Shown here piece after piece: positions 17,852-26,776 of a stretch of 64,000 bases of DNA. The first letter of the stretch is position 1. Each line of letters begins with the position of its first letter. The stretch spans positions 157,658 to 221,657 of the forward strand of contig NZ_BMWA01000005.1 of NCBI RefSeq assembly GCF_014650995.1, given 5' to 3'. The notes under the pieces are model-generated. The model did not search any database, had not been told where the DNA came from, and saw only the letters and a program-made list of their open reading frames with translations. This stretch comes from Streptomyces viridiviolaceus (GTDB taxonomy: Bacteria > Actinomycetota > Actinomycetes > Streptomycetales > Streptomycetaceae). A program made the translations under genes and the position numbers.

Positions 17852-17891
17852 TTGACTTTTCCTACCCACCGGTAACAGACTCCTGTTACCG
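17852..17891 (+). promoter_or_regulatory. Acyl-CoA dehydrogenase promoter with TetR operator
   Basis: CGGTAACAG-ACTC-CTGTTACCG at 17870-17891 is a perfect 9-bp inverted repeat. A -35-like TTGACT is at 17852-17857 and a possible -10 CAGACT at 17876-17881 lies inside the dyad, 34-49 bp before the acyl-CoA dehydrogenase ATG. Binding by the divergent TetR protein is inferred. Confidence 0.65.
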
Positions 17892-17924
17892 CAAGTAACA
17901 TGCACGTGCGCCGCTGGAGGGGTC

Positions 17925-19151
17925 ATGGCCGAGTTCACCATGGAGCTCAACGACGAACAGAAGGAGGTCCGGGACTGGCTGCACGGCTTCGCCGCCGACG
18001 TCATCCGTCCCGCGGCCGCCGAATGGGACGAGCGTGAGGAGACTCCCTGGCCGGTCATCCAGGAGGCCGCCAAGGTCGGCATCTACTCCCTGGACTTCTA
18101 CGCCCAGCAGTACTTCGACCCCACCGGTCTCGGCATCCCCATGGCGATGGAGGAGCTGTTCTGGGGCGACGCGGGCATCGCCCTGTCGATCGTCGGCACC
18201 GGCCTCGCCGCCGTCGGCGTCCTCGCCAACGGCACCGAGGAGCAGATCGGCACCTGGATCCCCCAGATGTACGGCGACGCGAACGACGTCAAGGTCGCCG
18301 CGTTCTGCTCCTCCGAGCCCGACGCCGGCTCCGACGTGGCCTCCATGCGCACGCGCGCCGTGTACGACGAGGCCAAGGACGAGTGGGTGATCAACGGCAC
18401 CAAGACGTGGGCGACCAACGGCGGCATCGCCAACGTCCACGTGGTCGTCGCGGTCGTCGACCCGGAGCTGGGCTCCAAGGGCCACGCCTCCTTCATCGTC
18501 CCGCCGGGCACGCCCGGCCTGTCCCAGGGCCAGAAGTTCAAGAAGCACGGCATCCGTGCCTCGCACACCGCCGAGGTGATCCTGGACGGCGTGCGCGTCC
18601 CCGGCTCCTGCCTGCTCGGCGGCAAGGAGAAGCTGGACGAGCGCCTGGCGCGGGCCCGTGAGCGCGCGAAGAAGGGCGGCGAGAGGGTGAAGAACGCCGC
18701 GATGGCGACCTTCGAGGCGTCCCGTCCGGCGGTCGGCGCGATGGCGGTGGGCACCGCCAGGGCGGCGTACGAGGTGGCGCTGGCGTACGCGCAGACCCGG
18801 GAGCAGTTCGGCCGGCCGATCATCGACAACCAGGGCGTCGCCTTCCAGCTCGCGGACATGCGGACGTCCATCGACGCGGCGCGCCTGCTGGTGTGGCGGG
18901 CGTCGTGGATGGCGGTCAACGGCAAGCCGTTCACGGCGGCCGAGGGCTCGATGTCCAAGCTGTTCGCCAGCGAGACGGCGAAGAAGGTGACCGCCCAGGC
19001 GGTCCAGATCCTGGGCGGCAACGGGTACACGCGCGAGTATCCGGTGGAGCGGATGCACCGCGACAGCGCGATCTACACGATTTTCGAGGGGACGAGTGAG
19101 ATCCAGCGGCTGGTGATCGCCCGGACCCTGTCGGGGATGCCGATCCGGTGA
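17925..19151 (+). CDS. Acyl-CoA dehydrogenase
   Basis: A 408-aa flavin enzyme catalysing alpha,beta-dehydrogenation of acyl-CoA. Domains in order are the N-terminal helical domain, the middle beta domain (FCSSEPDAGSDVASMRTRA and INGTKTWATNGG) and the C-terminal domain (TREQFGRPIIDNQGVAFQLADM, ILGGNGYTREYPVERMHRD). The glutamate of IFEGTSEIQ, about 30 residues from the end, is the usual catalytic base. An unusual charged insertion ERLARARERAKKGGERVKN sits about residues 242-262. A good GGAGGGG precedes the ATG. Under probable control of the divergent TetR gene. Confidence 0.93.
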   Translation: MAEFTMELNDEQKEVRDWLHGFAADVIRPAAAEWDEREETPWPVIQEAAKVGIYSLDFYAQQYFDPTGLGIPMAMEELFWGDAGIALSIVGTGLAAVGVLANGTEEQIGTWIPQMYGDANDVKVAAFCSSEPDAGSDVASMRTRAVYDEAKDEWVINGTKTWATNGGIANVHVVVAVVDPELGSKGHASFIVPPGTPGLSQGQKFKKHGIRASHTAEVILDGVRVPGSCLLGGKEKLDERLARARERAKKGGERVKNAAMATFEASRPAVGAMAVGTARAAYEVALAYAQTREQFGRPIIDNQGVAFQLADMRTSIDAARLLVWRASWMAVNGKPFTAAEGSMSKLFASETAKKVTAQAVQILGGNGYTREYPVERMHRDSAIYTIFEGTSEIQRLVIARTLSGMPIR

Positions 19152-19190
19152 CGCCGTGGGGGTGCGGGTTCCATGCGGTCCCGAGGTCCG

Positions 19191-19224
19191 CTGTGGCCGG
19201 TCGCGCAGTTCCCCGCGCCCCTGA
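19191..19224. repeat. Dispersed Streptomyces intergenic repeat copy
   Basis: The block around GGTCGCGCAGTTCCCCGCGC (19199-19218) followed by CCCTGA closely matches a short sequence present in very many Streptomyces intergenic regions. It lies in the spacer after the acyl-CoA dehydrogenase stop. The match is from memory. Confidence 0.55.
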
Positions 19225-19234
19225 GGCGGCACCC

Positions 19235-19756
19235 TCACCTGTGTTTCAAAGGTGTGAGCTGCTCGATGTCGTAGCGCTTCCTCAGAGCCTCGATCGCCTC
19301 GTGGTCCGGTGGGCCCCCCTCGCCCAGGATCTCCAGCAGCTCCTCGAAGTAGCGCTCGTGGTCCGGGGGCGGGGACGCCTGGAAGAACATCTTCGCGGGG
19401 GCGTCCGTCGGGTTCGCGAACGCGTGCGGGCAGCCGGGCGGTACGACGATGACCGTGCCCGGGGTGGCGCGTACCACGCGGTTGCCCGAACTCGACTCCC
19501 ACTTCTGCCAGTTGTCGGCCGTGCGGACCCGCGGCTCGAAGGCGAGCACGTCGAGCTCGCCTTCGAGCACGTAGAACAGCTCCTCGCTGCGGGTGTGCAC
19601 ATGGGCGCCGACGTCGAAGCCCGGCGGCACGACCACCTCGAAGGTGGATGCCGTGCGCGAGTGCGAACCGGTCACCTTGAAGGTCACGTGCTGGGCGGGT
19701 GCCTGCACGACCCGGCCGTGACCGGGCGGCACCAGCAGCCCCTCCGTCGTCGTCAT
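19235..19756 (-). CDS. Cupin-domain protein, candidate quinone-forming monooxygenase (MomA-like)
   Basis: A 173-aa single-domain cupin. The first cupin motif is GAHVHTRSEELFYVLEGELDVL (metal ligands HxH and E) and the second ATPGTVIVVPPGCPHAFAN. It is third in the operon rppA-P450-cupin, 7 nt after the P450 stop. Cupin proteins of this context (MomA) oxidise 1,3,6,8-tetrahydroxynaphthalene to flaviolin in other Streptomyces. That function is inferred from context and motif, not proven by residues. A C-terminal 40-residue acidic helix (HERYFEELLEILGEGGPPDHEAIEAL) may be for dimer contact. Confidence 0.8.
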   Translation of the reverse strand: MTTTEGLLVPPGHGRVVQAPAQHVTFKVTGSHSRTASTFEVVVPPGFDVGAHVHTRSEELFYVLEGELDVLAFEPRVRTADNWQKWESSSGNRVVRATPGTVIVVPPGCPHAFANPTDAPAKMFFQASPPPDHERYFEELLEILGEGGPPDHEAIEALRKRYDIEQLTPLKHR

Positions 19757-19763
19757 CGTCCGA

Positions 19764-20978
19764 TCACCACGTCACGGGCAGGGCCTCGGGCCCGCGGATC
19801 AGCGTGCCCTTCTTGAAGGGCACGTCCCCCGGCGGCACGGCGAGCCTCATCCCCGGCACCCGGTCCAGGAGGGTGTCGACCAGCAGCTCCGACTCCATCC
19901 TGGCCAGCATGCCGCCCGGGCAGTAGTGCGGTCCGAAGCCGAACGCCAGGTGCGGGTTGGGGCTGCGGGAGACGTCGATGTCGTCGGGGTGCGGGAAGAC
20001 CTCCGGGTCGCGGTTCGCGGCCGGGTACGACACGTGGACCGCGTCGCCCGCCCGGATCCGCACCCCGTGGAGCTCCACGTCCTCCAGAGCGGTGTGGGAC
20101 GGCCCGACCGCGTTGCGATGGGGAATCCAGCGCAGCAGCTCGTCGACGGCCCGGGGCCGGGTCTCCGGCTCGGAGCGCAGCCGCTCGAGGAGTTCGCGGC
20201 GGGTCAGCAGGGTGTGGAACATCTGCCCGCTGCTGTCGGTGACCGCCTCGCCGCCGGTCTGCAGCAGCACCGCCAGACCCACGGCCTCCTCCGACGTGAC
20301 CTCGCCCCGGCCGACGGCGGCGCCCAGCAGCGAGGTGACGTCCTCGTCCGTGCTGTCCTCGCGCGAGCCGATGAGATCGGCGAAGTACGCGTTCATCGCG
20401 CGCTTGGCCCGCTCGCCGACGTCGGCGCCGTGCGAGGAGGACAGGATCAGCCGGGTCCAGGTGCGCAGGCTGTGCCGGTCGGCGGCCGGGACGCCCATCA
20501 GCTCGCAGGTCACCGCGATGGGGAAGGGGCTCAGCACCGCCTCGGTGAGGTCGGCCGGCGGCCCCGCCCGCAGCATCGCGTCGACGAGTTCGCCCAGCAT
20601 GCCACGGGCCCGCTCACGCACCCGCTCCACGCCCCGCGCCGTGAAGGCGGAGGCCACCGCGCGGCGCGGCCGGATGTGGTCGGGCGGTTCGAGGAGGCCC
20701 ACGGCGCCGCGCTCCGGGACGAAGTGCGGGGCCGGCCGGGTGAGCTGCCGGGCCATCACGGGCGCGCGCGCGAACCGAGGGTCGTCGGTGACCAGGCGCA
20801 CGTCGTCGTAGCCGGTCACCAGCCAGGCCCGGCCCTCCCCGTCGGGCAGGCCGACGCGGGTCACCGGGCCCTCCCGCATCAGCTCCGCCAGGGCCGGGTC
20901 GAAGTCCGTGCCGTCCAGGCCGGCCGGCGGCCAGTCCCGCACGGCGGGGACGCTCCGCTCCAGCGTCTCCTCGATCAC
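19764..20978 (-). CDS. Cytochrome P450, CYP158A2-like (flaviolin coupling)
   Basis: A 404-aa P450, the length of S. coelicolor CYP158A2, which couples flaviolin molecules oxidatively to dimers and trimers (pigment). The heme loop FGFGPHYCPGG (Cys353) and the ExxR (AVDELLR) are intact. The I-helix reads TGGEAVTD, with alanine where most P450s have the conserved threonine, a known feature of CYP158A2. The C-terminus VPFKKGTLIRGPEALPVTW matches my memory of that enzyme. The GTG at 20978 overlaps the rppA stop (GTGA), coupling the two genes. Confidence 0.92.
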   Translation of the reverse strand: MIEETLERSVPAVRDWPPAGLDGTDFDPALAELMREGPVTRVGLPDGEGRAWLVTGYDDVRLVTDDPRFARAPVMARQLTRPAPHFVPERGAVGLLEPPDHIRPRRAVASAFTARGVERVRERARGMLGELVDAMLRAGPPADLTEAVLSPFPIAVTCELMGVPAADRHSLRTWTRLILSSSHGADVGERAKRAMNAYFADLIGSREDSTDEDVTSLLGAAVGRGEVTSEEAVGLAVLLQTGGEAVTDSSGQMFHTLLTRRELLERLRSEPETRPRAVDELLRWIPHRNAVGPSHTALEDVELHGVRIRAGDAVHVSYPAANRDPEVFPHPDDIDVSRSPNPHLAFGFGPHYCPGGMLARMESELLVDTLLDRVPGMRLAVPPGDVPFKKGTLIRGPEALPVTW

Positions 20979-22051
20979 GTGCGCCCCACCTCCTGCATGT
21001 CGTCCGCGGTCTGCCAGCGGCCCAGGGTCATCTCCGCGGTGATGCCGGGCCCGAAACCGGCCAGCAGTCCGCGCGCCCGGTCGGTGGCGCCGCCCTCGTC
21101 GAAGAGCCTGCGCAGCGCGTCCAGGACGACCGCGCTGGCGATGTTCCCGTACTCGGTGAGCGTGGCCCGGCTGAACCGGAACGCGTGCGGGTCGACCTCC
21201 AGGAACTTGCTGAGGTCGTCCAGGATCCGGGGCCCGCCCGCGTGGACCACGTAGAAGTCCAGGTCGGACGCGTCCCAGCCGTGCGTGCCGGCCAGCTCCT
21301 GCAGCGCCGGGGCGAGCGGCTCCATGGTGGCCGGCACCCGCTTGTCCAGCAGGAAGTGGAAGCCGGTGGCCCGCACGTCGTACATGATCCACTCCTCGGT
21401 CTTGGGGATCAGGTACGAACCGTTGCGCTCCAGCCGGACGCCGGTGCCGCCCCGGCCGCGGACCACCGCTGCCGCGATGCCGTCGCCGAACAGGCCGTTG
21501 CAGAGCAGCGAGCCGACGCCGAGGTCGGTGGGCTGGTAGCACAGCGAGCAGAACTCGCAGGCCACGATGAGCGCGTTGGCCTCGGGGTAGGCCGTGCAGA
21601 AGTCGTGGGCGCGGTTGATCGCCGCGCCGCCGGCCGCGCAGCCCAGCTGGGCTATGGGTATCTGACGCGTCGTGCTGTCGAAGCCCATCTCGTTGATGAG
21701 CCACGCGGTGAGCGAGGGCATCATGAAGCCCGTGCACGACACGTAGATGATGACGTCGATGTCGGTGGCCAGTACTTCCGCGTCGTCGAGGGCCCGCTGG
21801 ATCACCGCGGGGACCCGGGCCTTCGCCTCGGCCTCGTAGACGTCGTTGCGCTCCTCGAAGCCGGGGTGCTTCAGGGTCTCTTCGATGGGCTGGACGATGC
21901 GCCGGGTGCGCACGCCCGTGTTCTCGATCAGCCGGAGGGCCAGCGACAGTTGAGGGTGGCCCGCGTGGCGCTCACGCGCCAGCTCCAGCGTCTCCTCCAT
22001 CGTGATCACGTGCTCTGGGACGGACACCGAAGGTCTGCACAAAGTCGCCAT
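20975..22051 (-). CDS. rppA: 1,3,6,8-tetrahydroxynaphthalene synthase (type III PKS)
   Basis: A 358-aa chalcone-synthase-like enzyme that condenses five malonyl-CoA to tetrahydroxynaphthalene, the flaviolin/melanin precursor. The catalytic triad is C138 (AQLGCAAGG), H270 region (VVHAGGP) and N303 region (TEYGNIAS); C106 in VSCTGFMM, a known THNS feature, is also present. It heads the leftward operon rppA-CYP158A-cupin. The ATG at 22051 gives the family N-terminus MATLCRPSVSVPEHVITMEE. No clear ribosome-binding site at normal distance; a GGGAGG lies about 20 nt upstream. Confidence 0.95.
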   Translation of the reverse strand: MATLCRPSVSVPEHVITMEETLELARERHAGHPQLSLALRLIENTGVRTRRIVQPIEETLKHPGFEERNDVYEAEAKARVPAVIQRALDDAEVLATDIDVIIYVSCTGFMMPSLTAWLINEMGFDSTTRQIPIAQLGCAAGGAAINRAHDFCTAYPEANALIVACEFCSLCYQPTDLGVGSLLCNGLFGDGIAAAVVRGRGGTGVRLERNGSYLIPKTEEWIMYDVRATGFHFLLDKRVPATMEPLAPALQELAGTHGWDASDLDFYVVHAGGPRILDDLSKFLEVDPHAFRFSRATLTEYGNIASAVVLDALRRLFDEGGATDRARGLLAGFGPGITAEMTLGRWQTADDMQEVGRT

Positions 22052-22245
22052 GAACCGTGCCTGCTTTCGCCTCCCGGAAGGCCCTGCGCCCCCCGGTCAG
22101 AAAGCGGTGCGCCTAGGACGGGTGCACCACTTGGGGTGTCCACCCACAATCACCCATCAGGGCGGTGATCACTCGCGGGACTACTCCATTTCGGGGACCC
22201 TGGCGGAGGGGCGCGACCGCGCGCAGGGAGGCAGAGGAGGCACCG

Positions 22246-22923
22246 ATGGGCCGCACGGCCGGGCAACTGCCGGAGACGACCACGCGGCAACTCGCCCCGG
22301 ATCCCGGCGCCAACCGGCTGGTGCCGCTGCTGGCGCGGGGCGCGGCCGGCCGGGACACGCTCGCGGCGCTCGCGCTGGAGCAGCGGTGGGTGATCGCCGC
22401 GGACCACCGTTCGTTCCTGTACCTGGCGGGCCGTGCCGCCCAGGAGCCTCGGACCGCCGCGTGGTTCACGGCGCTGGCGGAGGGCGAGGCGTCGGCCGGT
22501 CGGCTGCTGGAGGCGTTCGCCGCGGCCTGCGGTGTGCACGAGGAGCGGGCGGTGGCGTACGAACCGCTGCCCGGCTGCCAGGCCTATCCGGCGTACGTCG
22601 CCTGGCTGGCACTGAACGGCTCGCCGTCCGAGACGATGCTCGCCCTGCACGCCAACTTCTCGGCGTGGGGCGGCTGTTGCGCGGCGATCGCCGAGGCGCT
22701 GCGCCGGCACTACGGCTTCACCGACGAGGCCTGCGCGTTCTTCGACTTCTTCGCCGGACCCGCGCCGGAACTGGAGCGGACGGCGACGGCCGCGGTGCAG
22801 GCCGCGCTGGACGCCGGGCGGCTGGACGAGGACCTCGTGCACCGCTACGGGCACCTGCTGCGGGCCTACGAGGCGATGTTCTGGGAGACGCTGTGGGAAC
22901 TGGAGGTGCGTCAGGAGGACTGA
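22246..22923 (+). CDS. TenA/PqqC-like heme-oxygenase-fold protein
   Basis: A 225-aa all-helical protein of the TenA/PqqC group (thiaminase II-like fold). Seen are EQRWVIAADHRSFLYLAGRAA near the N-terminus, YPAYVAWLALNGSPSE and ALHANFSAWGGCCAAIAEALRRHYG. Two adjacent cysteines (about 144-145) may mark the active region. No thiamine genes are nearby and no TPP riboswitch is seen, so a thiamine salvage role is not supported by context. The ATG at 22246 follows GAGGAGG. It is divergent from rppA and its end overlaps the next gene by 13 bp, convergently. Confidence 0.75.
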   Translation: MGRTAGQLPETTTRQLAPDPGANRLVPLLARGAAGRDTLAALALEQRWVIAADHRSFLYLAGRAAQEPRTAAWFTALAEGEASAGRLLEAFAAACGVHEERAVAYEPLPGCQAYPAYVAWLALNGSPSETMLALHANFSAWGGCCAAIAEALRRHYGFTDEACAFFDFFAGPAPELERTATAAVQAALDAGRLDEDLVHRYGHLLRAYEAMFWETLWELEVRQED

Positions 22924-23147
22924 CCGCTGCTGTGGGCGATGCAGGCCACGTCGATCCGGTCGGCCAGCTTGGCGAGCTCGATGGTGAGGGCCGCGACGGT
23001 GTCCTCGTCCAGGCTCTCCTCGCCGGCCTCCACCAGACGCAGCCACCGTCCGCCCACCGTGCGCAGCAGTTTGCTCACGTCGGCCGCGGCCACCTGCAGG
23101 GTGCCGCGGTCGTCGACGATCAGGGGCAGTGTCACTTCGCGGGTCAC
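22911..23147 (-). CDS. Small conserved Streptomyces protein (DUF6213-like)
   Basis: A 78-aa cytoplasmic protein: a short beta-strand start (VTLPLIVDDRGTLQVAAADVSKLLRTV) and an acidic helix (LDEDTVAALTIELAKLADRIDVACIA). I match it only loosely to a small actinobacterial family of unknown function. The GTG at 23147 is chosen; upstream residues look non-conserved and run into the aldehyde dehydrogenase gene. It starts 26 nt after that gene's stop and is probably cotranscribed. Confidence 0.65.
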   Translation of the reverse strand: MTREVTLPLIVDDRGTLQVAAADVSKLLRTVGGRWLRLVEAGEESLDEDTVAALTIELAKLADRIDVACIAHSSGQSS

Positions 23148-23173
23148 AAAAGGGGATCGTAGCCGCGGAAGCC

Positions 23174-24559
23174 TCACGCCCCGTGCCATACGGTGGTGAT
23201 GTTGCAGAACTCGCGGATTCCGTGCCCGGACAGCTCACGCCCGTAGCCCGACCGCTTGACGCCGCCGAACGGGAACGCCGGGTGCGAGGCCGTCATCCCG
23301 TTCACGTAGACGCTGCCCGCCTCCAGGTCCCGGACGAAGCGGTCCACGTCCAGGTCGTCGCGCGTCCAGACGTTGGAACTGAGACCGAAGTCCGTGTCGT
23401 TGGCGATCAGCACGGCCTCGTCCAGGTCGGCCGCGCGGTACAGCGTGGCGACCGGACCGAAGGCCTCCTCCCGGTGGATGCGCATCTCGCGGGTGATGCC
23501 GGCCAGCACGGTCGGCGGGTAGTACCAGCCGGGTCCGTCGGGGCGCTCGCCGCCGCACAGCACGGTCGCGCCGCCGCGCACCGCGTCGTCGACCAGCTCC
23601 ACCAGATCGTTCACGCCCTGCTCGCTGGAGAGCGGGCCGACCTCGGTGTCCTCGTCCATGGGGTCGCCGACCTTCAGCGCCCTCATGCCTTCGGTGAAGC
23701 GCTGGACGAAGGCGTCGTACACGTCCGTGTGCACGATGAACCGCTTGGCGGCGATGCACGACTGCCCGGTGTTCTGGGTGCGCGCGTTCACCGCGACCTG
23801 GGCCGCCCGGTCGATGTCGGCGGACGGCATGACGACGAACGGGTCGCTGCCGCCCAGCTCCAGCACCGTCTTCTTGACCATCTCCCCGGAGGTGGAGGCG
23901 ACCGCTCGGCCGGCCGGTTCGCTGCCGGTGAGGGTGGCCGCCCGCACCCGCTCGTCGCGCAGGATGTCGTCGACCGCGGCGGAGCCGACGAGGAGGGTCT
24001 GGAAGCAGCCCTCGGGGAAACCGGCCCGGTGGAACAGGTCCTCCAGGTACAGGGCGGTCTGCGGCACGTTCGAGGCGTGCTTGAGCAGGCCCACGTTGCC
24101 CGCCATCAGCGCGGGGGCCGCGAACCGGATCACCTGCCACAGCGGGAAGTTCCACGGCATCACGGCGAGCACCGGGCCGAGCGGCCGGTAGCGCACGAAG
24201 GTGCGCGAGGCGCCGGAGTCCTTCACATCGGCCTCGGCGGGCTCCTCGTCGGCCAGCAGCCCGGCCGCGCGGTCGGCGTACCAGCGCATCGCCTTGGCGC
24301 ACTTCGCGGCCTCGGCGCGGGCCTGCCTGACGGGCTTGCCCATCTCCGTGGTGATGACCCTGCCGATCTCCTCCTGATCCTCCTCCAGCAGATCGGCCGC
24401 TCGGTGCATGAGCCGGGCCCGCTCGTCGAACGTCGTCGTCCGGTAGGTGCGGAAGGTGGCCTCGGCGAGCTGGAGCCGGCGCTCGATCTCGTCCTCGCCC
24501 ATGGCCTCGTACGTCCTGAGCGTCTCGCCGGTCGCCGGGTTCACCGTCGCGATGGGCAT
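23174..24559 (-). CDS. gabD: NAD(P)-dependent aldehyde dehydrogenase, succinate-semialdehyde type
   Basis: A 461-aa aldehyde dehydrogenase. The general base is E234 in LELGGSDPF and the nucleophile C268 in NTGQSCIAAKRF; PWNFPLWQ (135-142) lines the cofactor site. The overall pattern (VNPATGETLRTYE start, QNTGQSCIAAKR) is that of bacterial succinate-semialdehyde dehydrogenases, slightly shorter than E. coli GabD. No GABA transaminase gene is close by, so the physiological aldehyde is uncertain. The ATG gives the conserved N-terminus MPIATVNPATG. Confidence 0.88.
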   Translation of the reverse strand: MPIATVNPATGETLRTYEAMGEDEIERRLQLAEATFRTYRTTTFDERARLMHRAADLLEEDQEEIGRVITTEMGKPVRQARAEAAKCAKAMRWYADRAAGLLADEEPAEADVKDSGASRTFVRYRPLGPVLAVMPWNFPLWQVIRFAAPALMAGNVGLLKHASNVPQTALYLEDLFHRAGFPEGCFQTLLVGSAAVDDILRDERVRAATLTGSEPAGRAVASTSGEMVKKTVLELGGSDPFVVMPSADIDRAAQVAVNARTQNTGQSCIAAKRFIVHTDVYDAFVQRFTEGMRALKVGDPMDEDTEVGPLSSEQGVNDLVELVDDAVRGGATVLCGGERPDGPGWYYPPTVLAGITREMRIHREEAFGPVATLYRAADLDEAVLIANDTDFGLSSNVWTRDDLDVDRFVRDLEAGSVYVNGMTASHPAFPFGGVKRSGYGRELSGHGIREFCNITTVWHGA

Positions 24560-24635
24560 GGCTGGCCTCCCTGGGAGCGAACTCTGCTTCGACCTTGGCG
24601 CGCGGCGGTGGGCGCCGCAACGCGGACAGGTCTCG

Positions 24636-25094
24636 TCAGTGCGAGTGCTCCGCCAACCGGTCGAGAAACGCGGCCTGCGCCTTCACGATCACCTCGCGCG
24701 CCCGGTCCAGCGCGAACCACGCCACGCGGTCCAGCTCGGGGAACTCCTCGATCCGCCCGGACCTCGGCGGCCACTCCATCCGGAAGGTGCCGGGAGCGAT
24801 CGTCGCCGGGTCGAGGTCGGCCTCGACCGCCCAGGCCGTGACGGTCTTGCCGCCCGCCTGCCGGACCTCGCCGAGGGGCACGGCCTCGCCGTCGGGCGGC
24901 GGCAGTCCCAGCTCCTCCTCGAACTCGCGCCGGGCCGCGTCCCAGGCGGACTCGGCCGGGTCGTACTCGCCCTTCGGGATCGTCCAGGCGCCGGCCTCGC
25001 GCCGGGCGTAGAAGGGGCCGCCCATGTGGCCGAGCAGCACCTGCGGGCCCTGGTCGGTGGGCCGGAAGAGCAGCAGGCCCGCGCTGCGCCTCAC
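24636..25094 (-). CDS. NUDIX hydrolase
   Basis: A 152-aa NUDIX protein that hydrolyses nucleoside-diphosphate derivatives. The Nudix box GEYDPAESAWDAARREFEEELGL is complete. The start RRSAGLLLFRP and the substrate loop AWTIPKGEY are typical of the Ap4A/diphosphate branch. The GTG at 25094 overlaps the ligase stop (GTGA), so it is translated with the ligase. The pairing suggests a house-cleaning or repair-related role, by analogy only. Confidence 0.88.
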   Translation of the reverse strand: MRRSAGLLLFRPTDQGPQVLLGHMGGPFYARREAGAWTIPKGEYDPAESAWDAARREFEEELGLPPPDGEAVPLGEVRQAGGKTVTAWAVEADLDPATIAPGTFRMEWPPRSGRIEEFPELDRVAWFALDRAREVIVKAQAAFLDRLAEHSH

Positions 25095-26629
25095 GGGGCC
25101 ACCCCCGGGTGGGCGGCGAGCAGCGTCTGCACCGTGTCCGCCTCCTCCGGCCGCTTGTCCTCGCGGTAGCGGATCACGCGGGCGAAGCGGAGGGTGACGC
25201 CGGCCGGGTAGCGGGTGGACCGCTGGAGGCCGTCGTAGGCGATCTCGACGACCAGTTCGGGGCGTACGGTCACCCCCCAGCCGTGCTCCTCGACGGCCAG
25301 CTCGCCGAGGCGCTCGGTCTGCCAGGCCAGCATGGCGTCGGTCATGCCCTTGAAGGTCTTGCCGAGCATGGCGAAGGAGCCGTCGGCGGTGCGGGCGCCC
25401 AGGTGCAGGTTGGACAGCTTGCCCGTGCGGCGGCCGTGGCCCCACTCGGCGGCCAGGACGACCAGGTCGAGCGTGTGCACGGGCTTGACCTTGAGCCAGG
25501 CCGCGTCGCGCCGGCCCGCGCTGTAGGCGGCGTCGAGGGCCTTGACGACGACGCCCTCGTGGCCGCGCTCCAGCGTCTCGGCGAGGAACTCCTCCGCGGC
25601 CCGCGTGTCCTCGGGCCCCGGCACCAGGGTGCGCCGCACCCGCATCGGCTCCGGGACCAGCCGCGCCAGCTCCGCGTGCCGCTCGGTCAGCGGCAGGTCG
25701 AGCAGGTCGCGGCCGTCGACGTAGAGCGCGTCGAAGAACACGGGGGAGACGGGGACCGCCCGCGCCGCCGTGGCCACGTCGACCCGGGAGCCGACGCGTC
25801 CGGCGGTCTCCTGGAAGGAGCGGGGGCGGCCGTCCGCGCCGAAGGAGATCACCTCGCCGTCCAGGACGAACCGCTCGCCCGGCAGTTCGAGGGCGGCGGC
25901 GGTGACCTCCGGCAGCCGGTCGGTGATGTCGTCGAGGGTGCGGGTGTGGACGCGTACCGTCTCGCCGTCCCGGTGCACCTGGACGCGGATGCCGTCCAGC
26001 TTCTCCTCGACCGCCGAGGCGCCCAGCTTGCCGACCGCCTCGGCCACCGAGGACGCGCTGTGCGCCAGCATCGGCAGCACCGGGCGGCCGACGGTGAGCC
26101 GGAAGCGCTCCAGGGCCGCGGGCCCGTCGGCGAGCAGCGCCTCGGCCACCGTCTGCAGGGAACCCGCGAGCATCACCGCCCGCCGTACGTCCGCCGCGGG
26201 CGCCCCGGTCGCCCCGGCGAGGCCCTCGACGGCGACCGCGTCCAGGGCGCCCTGCCGGACCTCGCCGGTGAGCAGCCCGAGCAGGAAGCGCTGCTCGTCC
26301 TCGGTGGCGGCGCCCATCAACTCCCCGACCAGTTCCGTGCGCTCGGCCTGCGAACCGGGCCCGGAGACCGAGGCGAGGTGCGTGAGCCGGGCGTCCACCT
26401 CGCGTACGGTCAGGGTCGGCTCGGCGGCCGGAGCGACACGGCGGCTCAGCACCTTCCAGCCGACGCCGATGCGGCCCTGCGGCAACCGCCCCGCGAGGTA
26501 GGGGATGACGACCGGCACGTCCTCCGGCTCCGCCTCCCGGAACAGCTGCCCGAGCAGGGCGATCTTCCGGGACCGCGCCGAGGTGGCGCCGACCTCGCGT
26601 GACACCTGGGCCAGCCGGGCAAGCAGCAT
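25091..26629 (-). CDS. lig: ATP-dependent DNA ligase (LigB-type)
   Basis: A 512-aa ATP-dependent DNA ligase. Domains are the N-terminal DNA-binding domain (1-190), the adenylation domain with the nucleotidyl lysine in VEEKLDGIRVQVHR (about K220) and RFVLDGEV, and the C-terminal OB domain (AMLGKTFKGMTDAM, VEIAYDGLQRSTRYPAGVTLRFARVIRYR, motifs V-VI). It is an archaeal-like single-protein ligase found in actinobacteria beside the essential NAD ligase, with a probable repair role. The start MLLARLAQVS at 26629 is chosen; the open frame upstream is composition-driven and repetitive. Confidence 0.92.
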   Translation of the reverse strand: MLLARLAQVSREVGATSARSRKIALLGQLFREAEPEDVPVVIPYLAGRLPQGRIGVGWKVLSRRVAPAAEPTLTVREVDARLTHLASVSGPGSQAERTELVGELMGAATEDEQRFLLGLLTGEVRQGALDAVAVEGLAGATGAPAADVRRAVMLAGSLQTVAEALLADGPAALERFRLTVGRPVLPMLAHSASSVAEAVGKLGASAVEEKLDGIRVQVHRDGETVRVHTRTLDDITDRLPEVTAAALELPGERFVLDGEVISFGADGRPRSFQETAGRVGSRVDVATAARAVPVSPVFFDALYVDGRDLLDLPLTERHAELARLVPEPMRVRRTLVPGPEDTRAAEEFLAETLERGHEGVVVKALDAAYSAGRRDAAWLKVKPVHTLDLVVLAAEWGHGRRTGKLSNLHLGARTADGSFAMLGKTFKGMTDAMLAWQTERLGELAVEEHGWGVTVRPELVVEIAYDGLQRSTRYPAGVTLRFARVIRYREDKRPEEADTVQTLLAAHPGVAP

Positions 26630-26776
26630 GCAGCCATGGTGCACCGCGCCGGGCCGCCCTACACCCGCACGGCCGTCTCCCACCGGGGCCGGCCGCCCGA
26701 CGTCCGCGACCGGCTTCGGACCCGCCGGCCGTACATCACCTGGTCGGCCCTGGCGCGGGGTGTCGGCCTGTTGGTT

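Noticed and set aside
22052..22245. Possible TPP riboswitch before the TenA-like gene
   Set aside because: No THI-box core (CUGAGA or ACCUGA) was found, and no thiamine gene is near.
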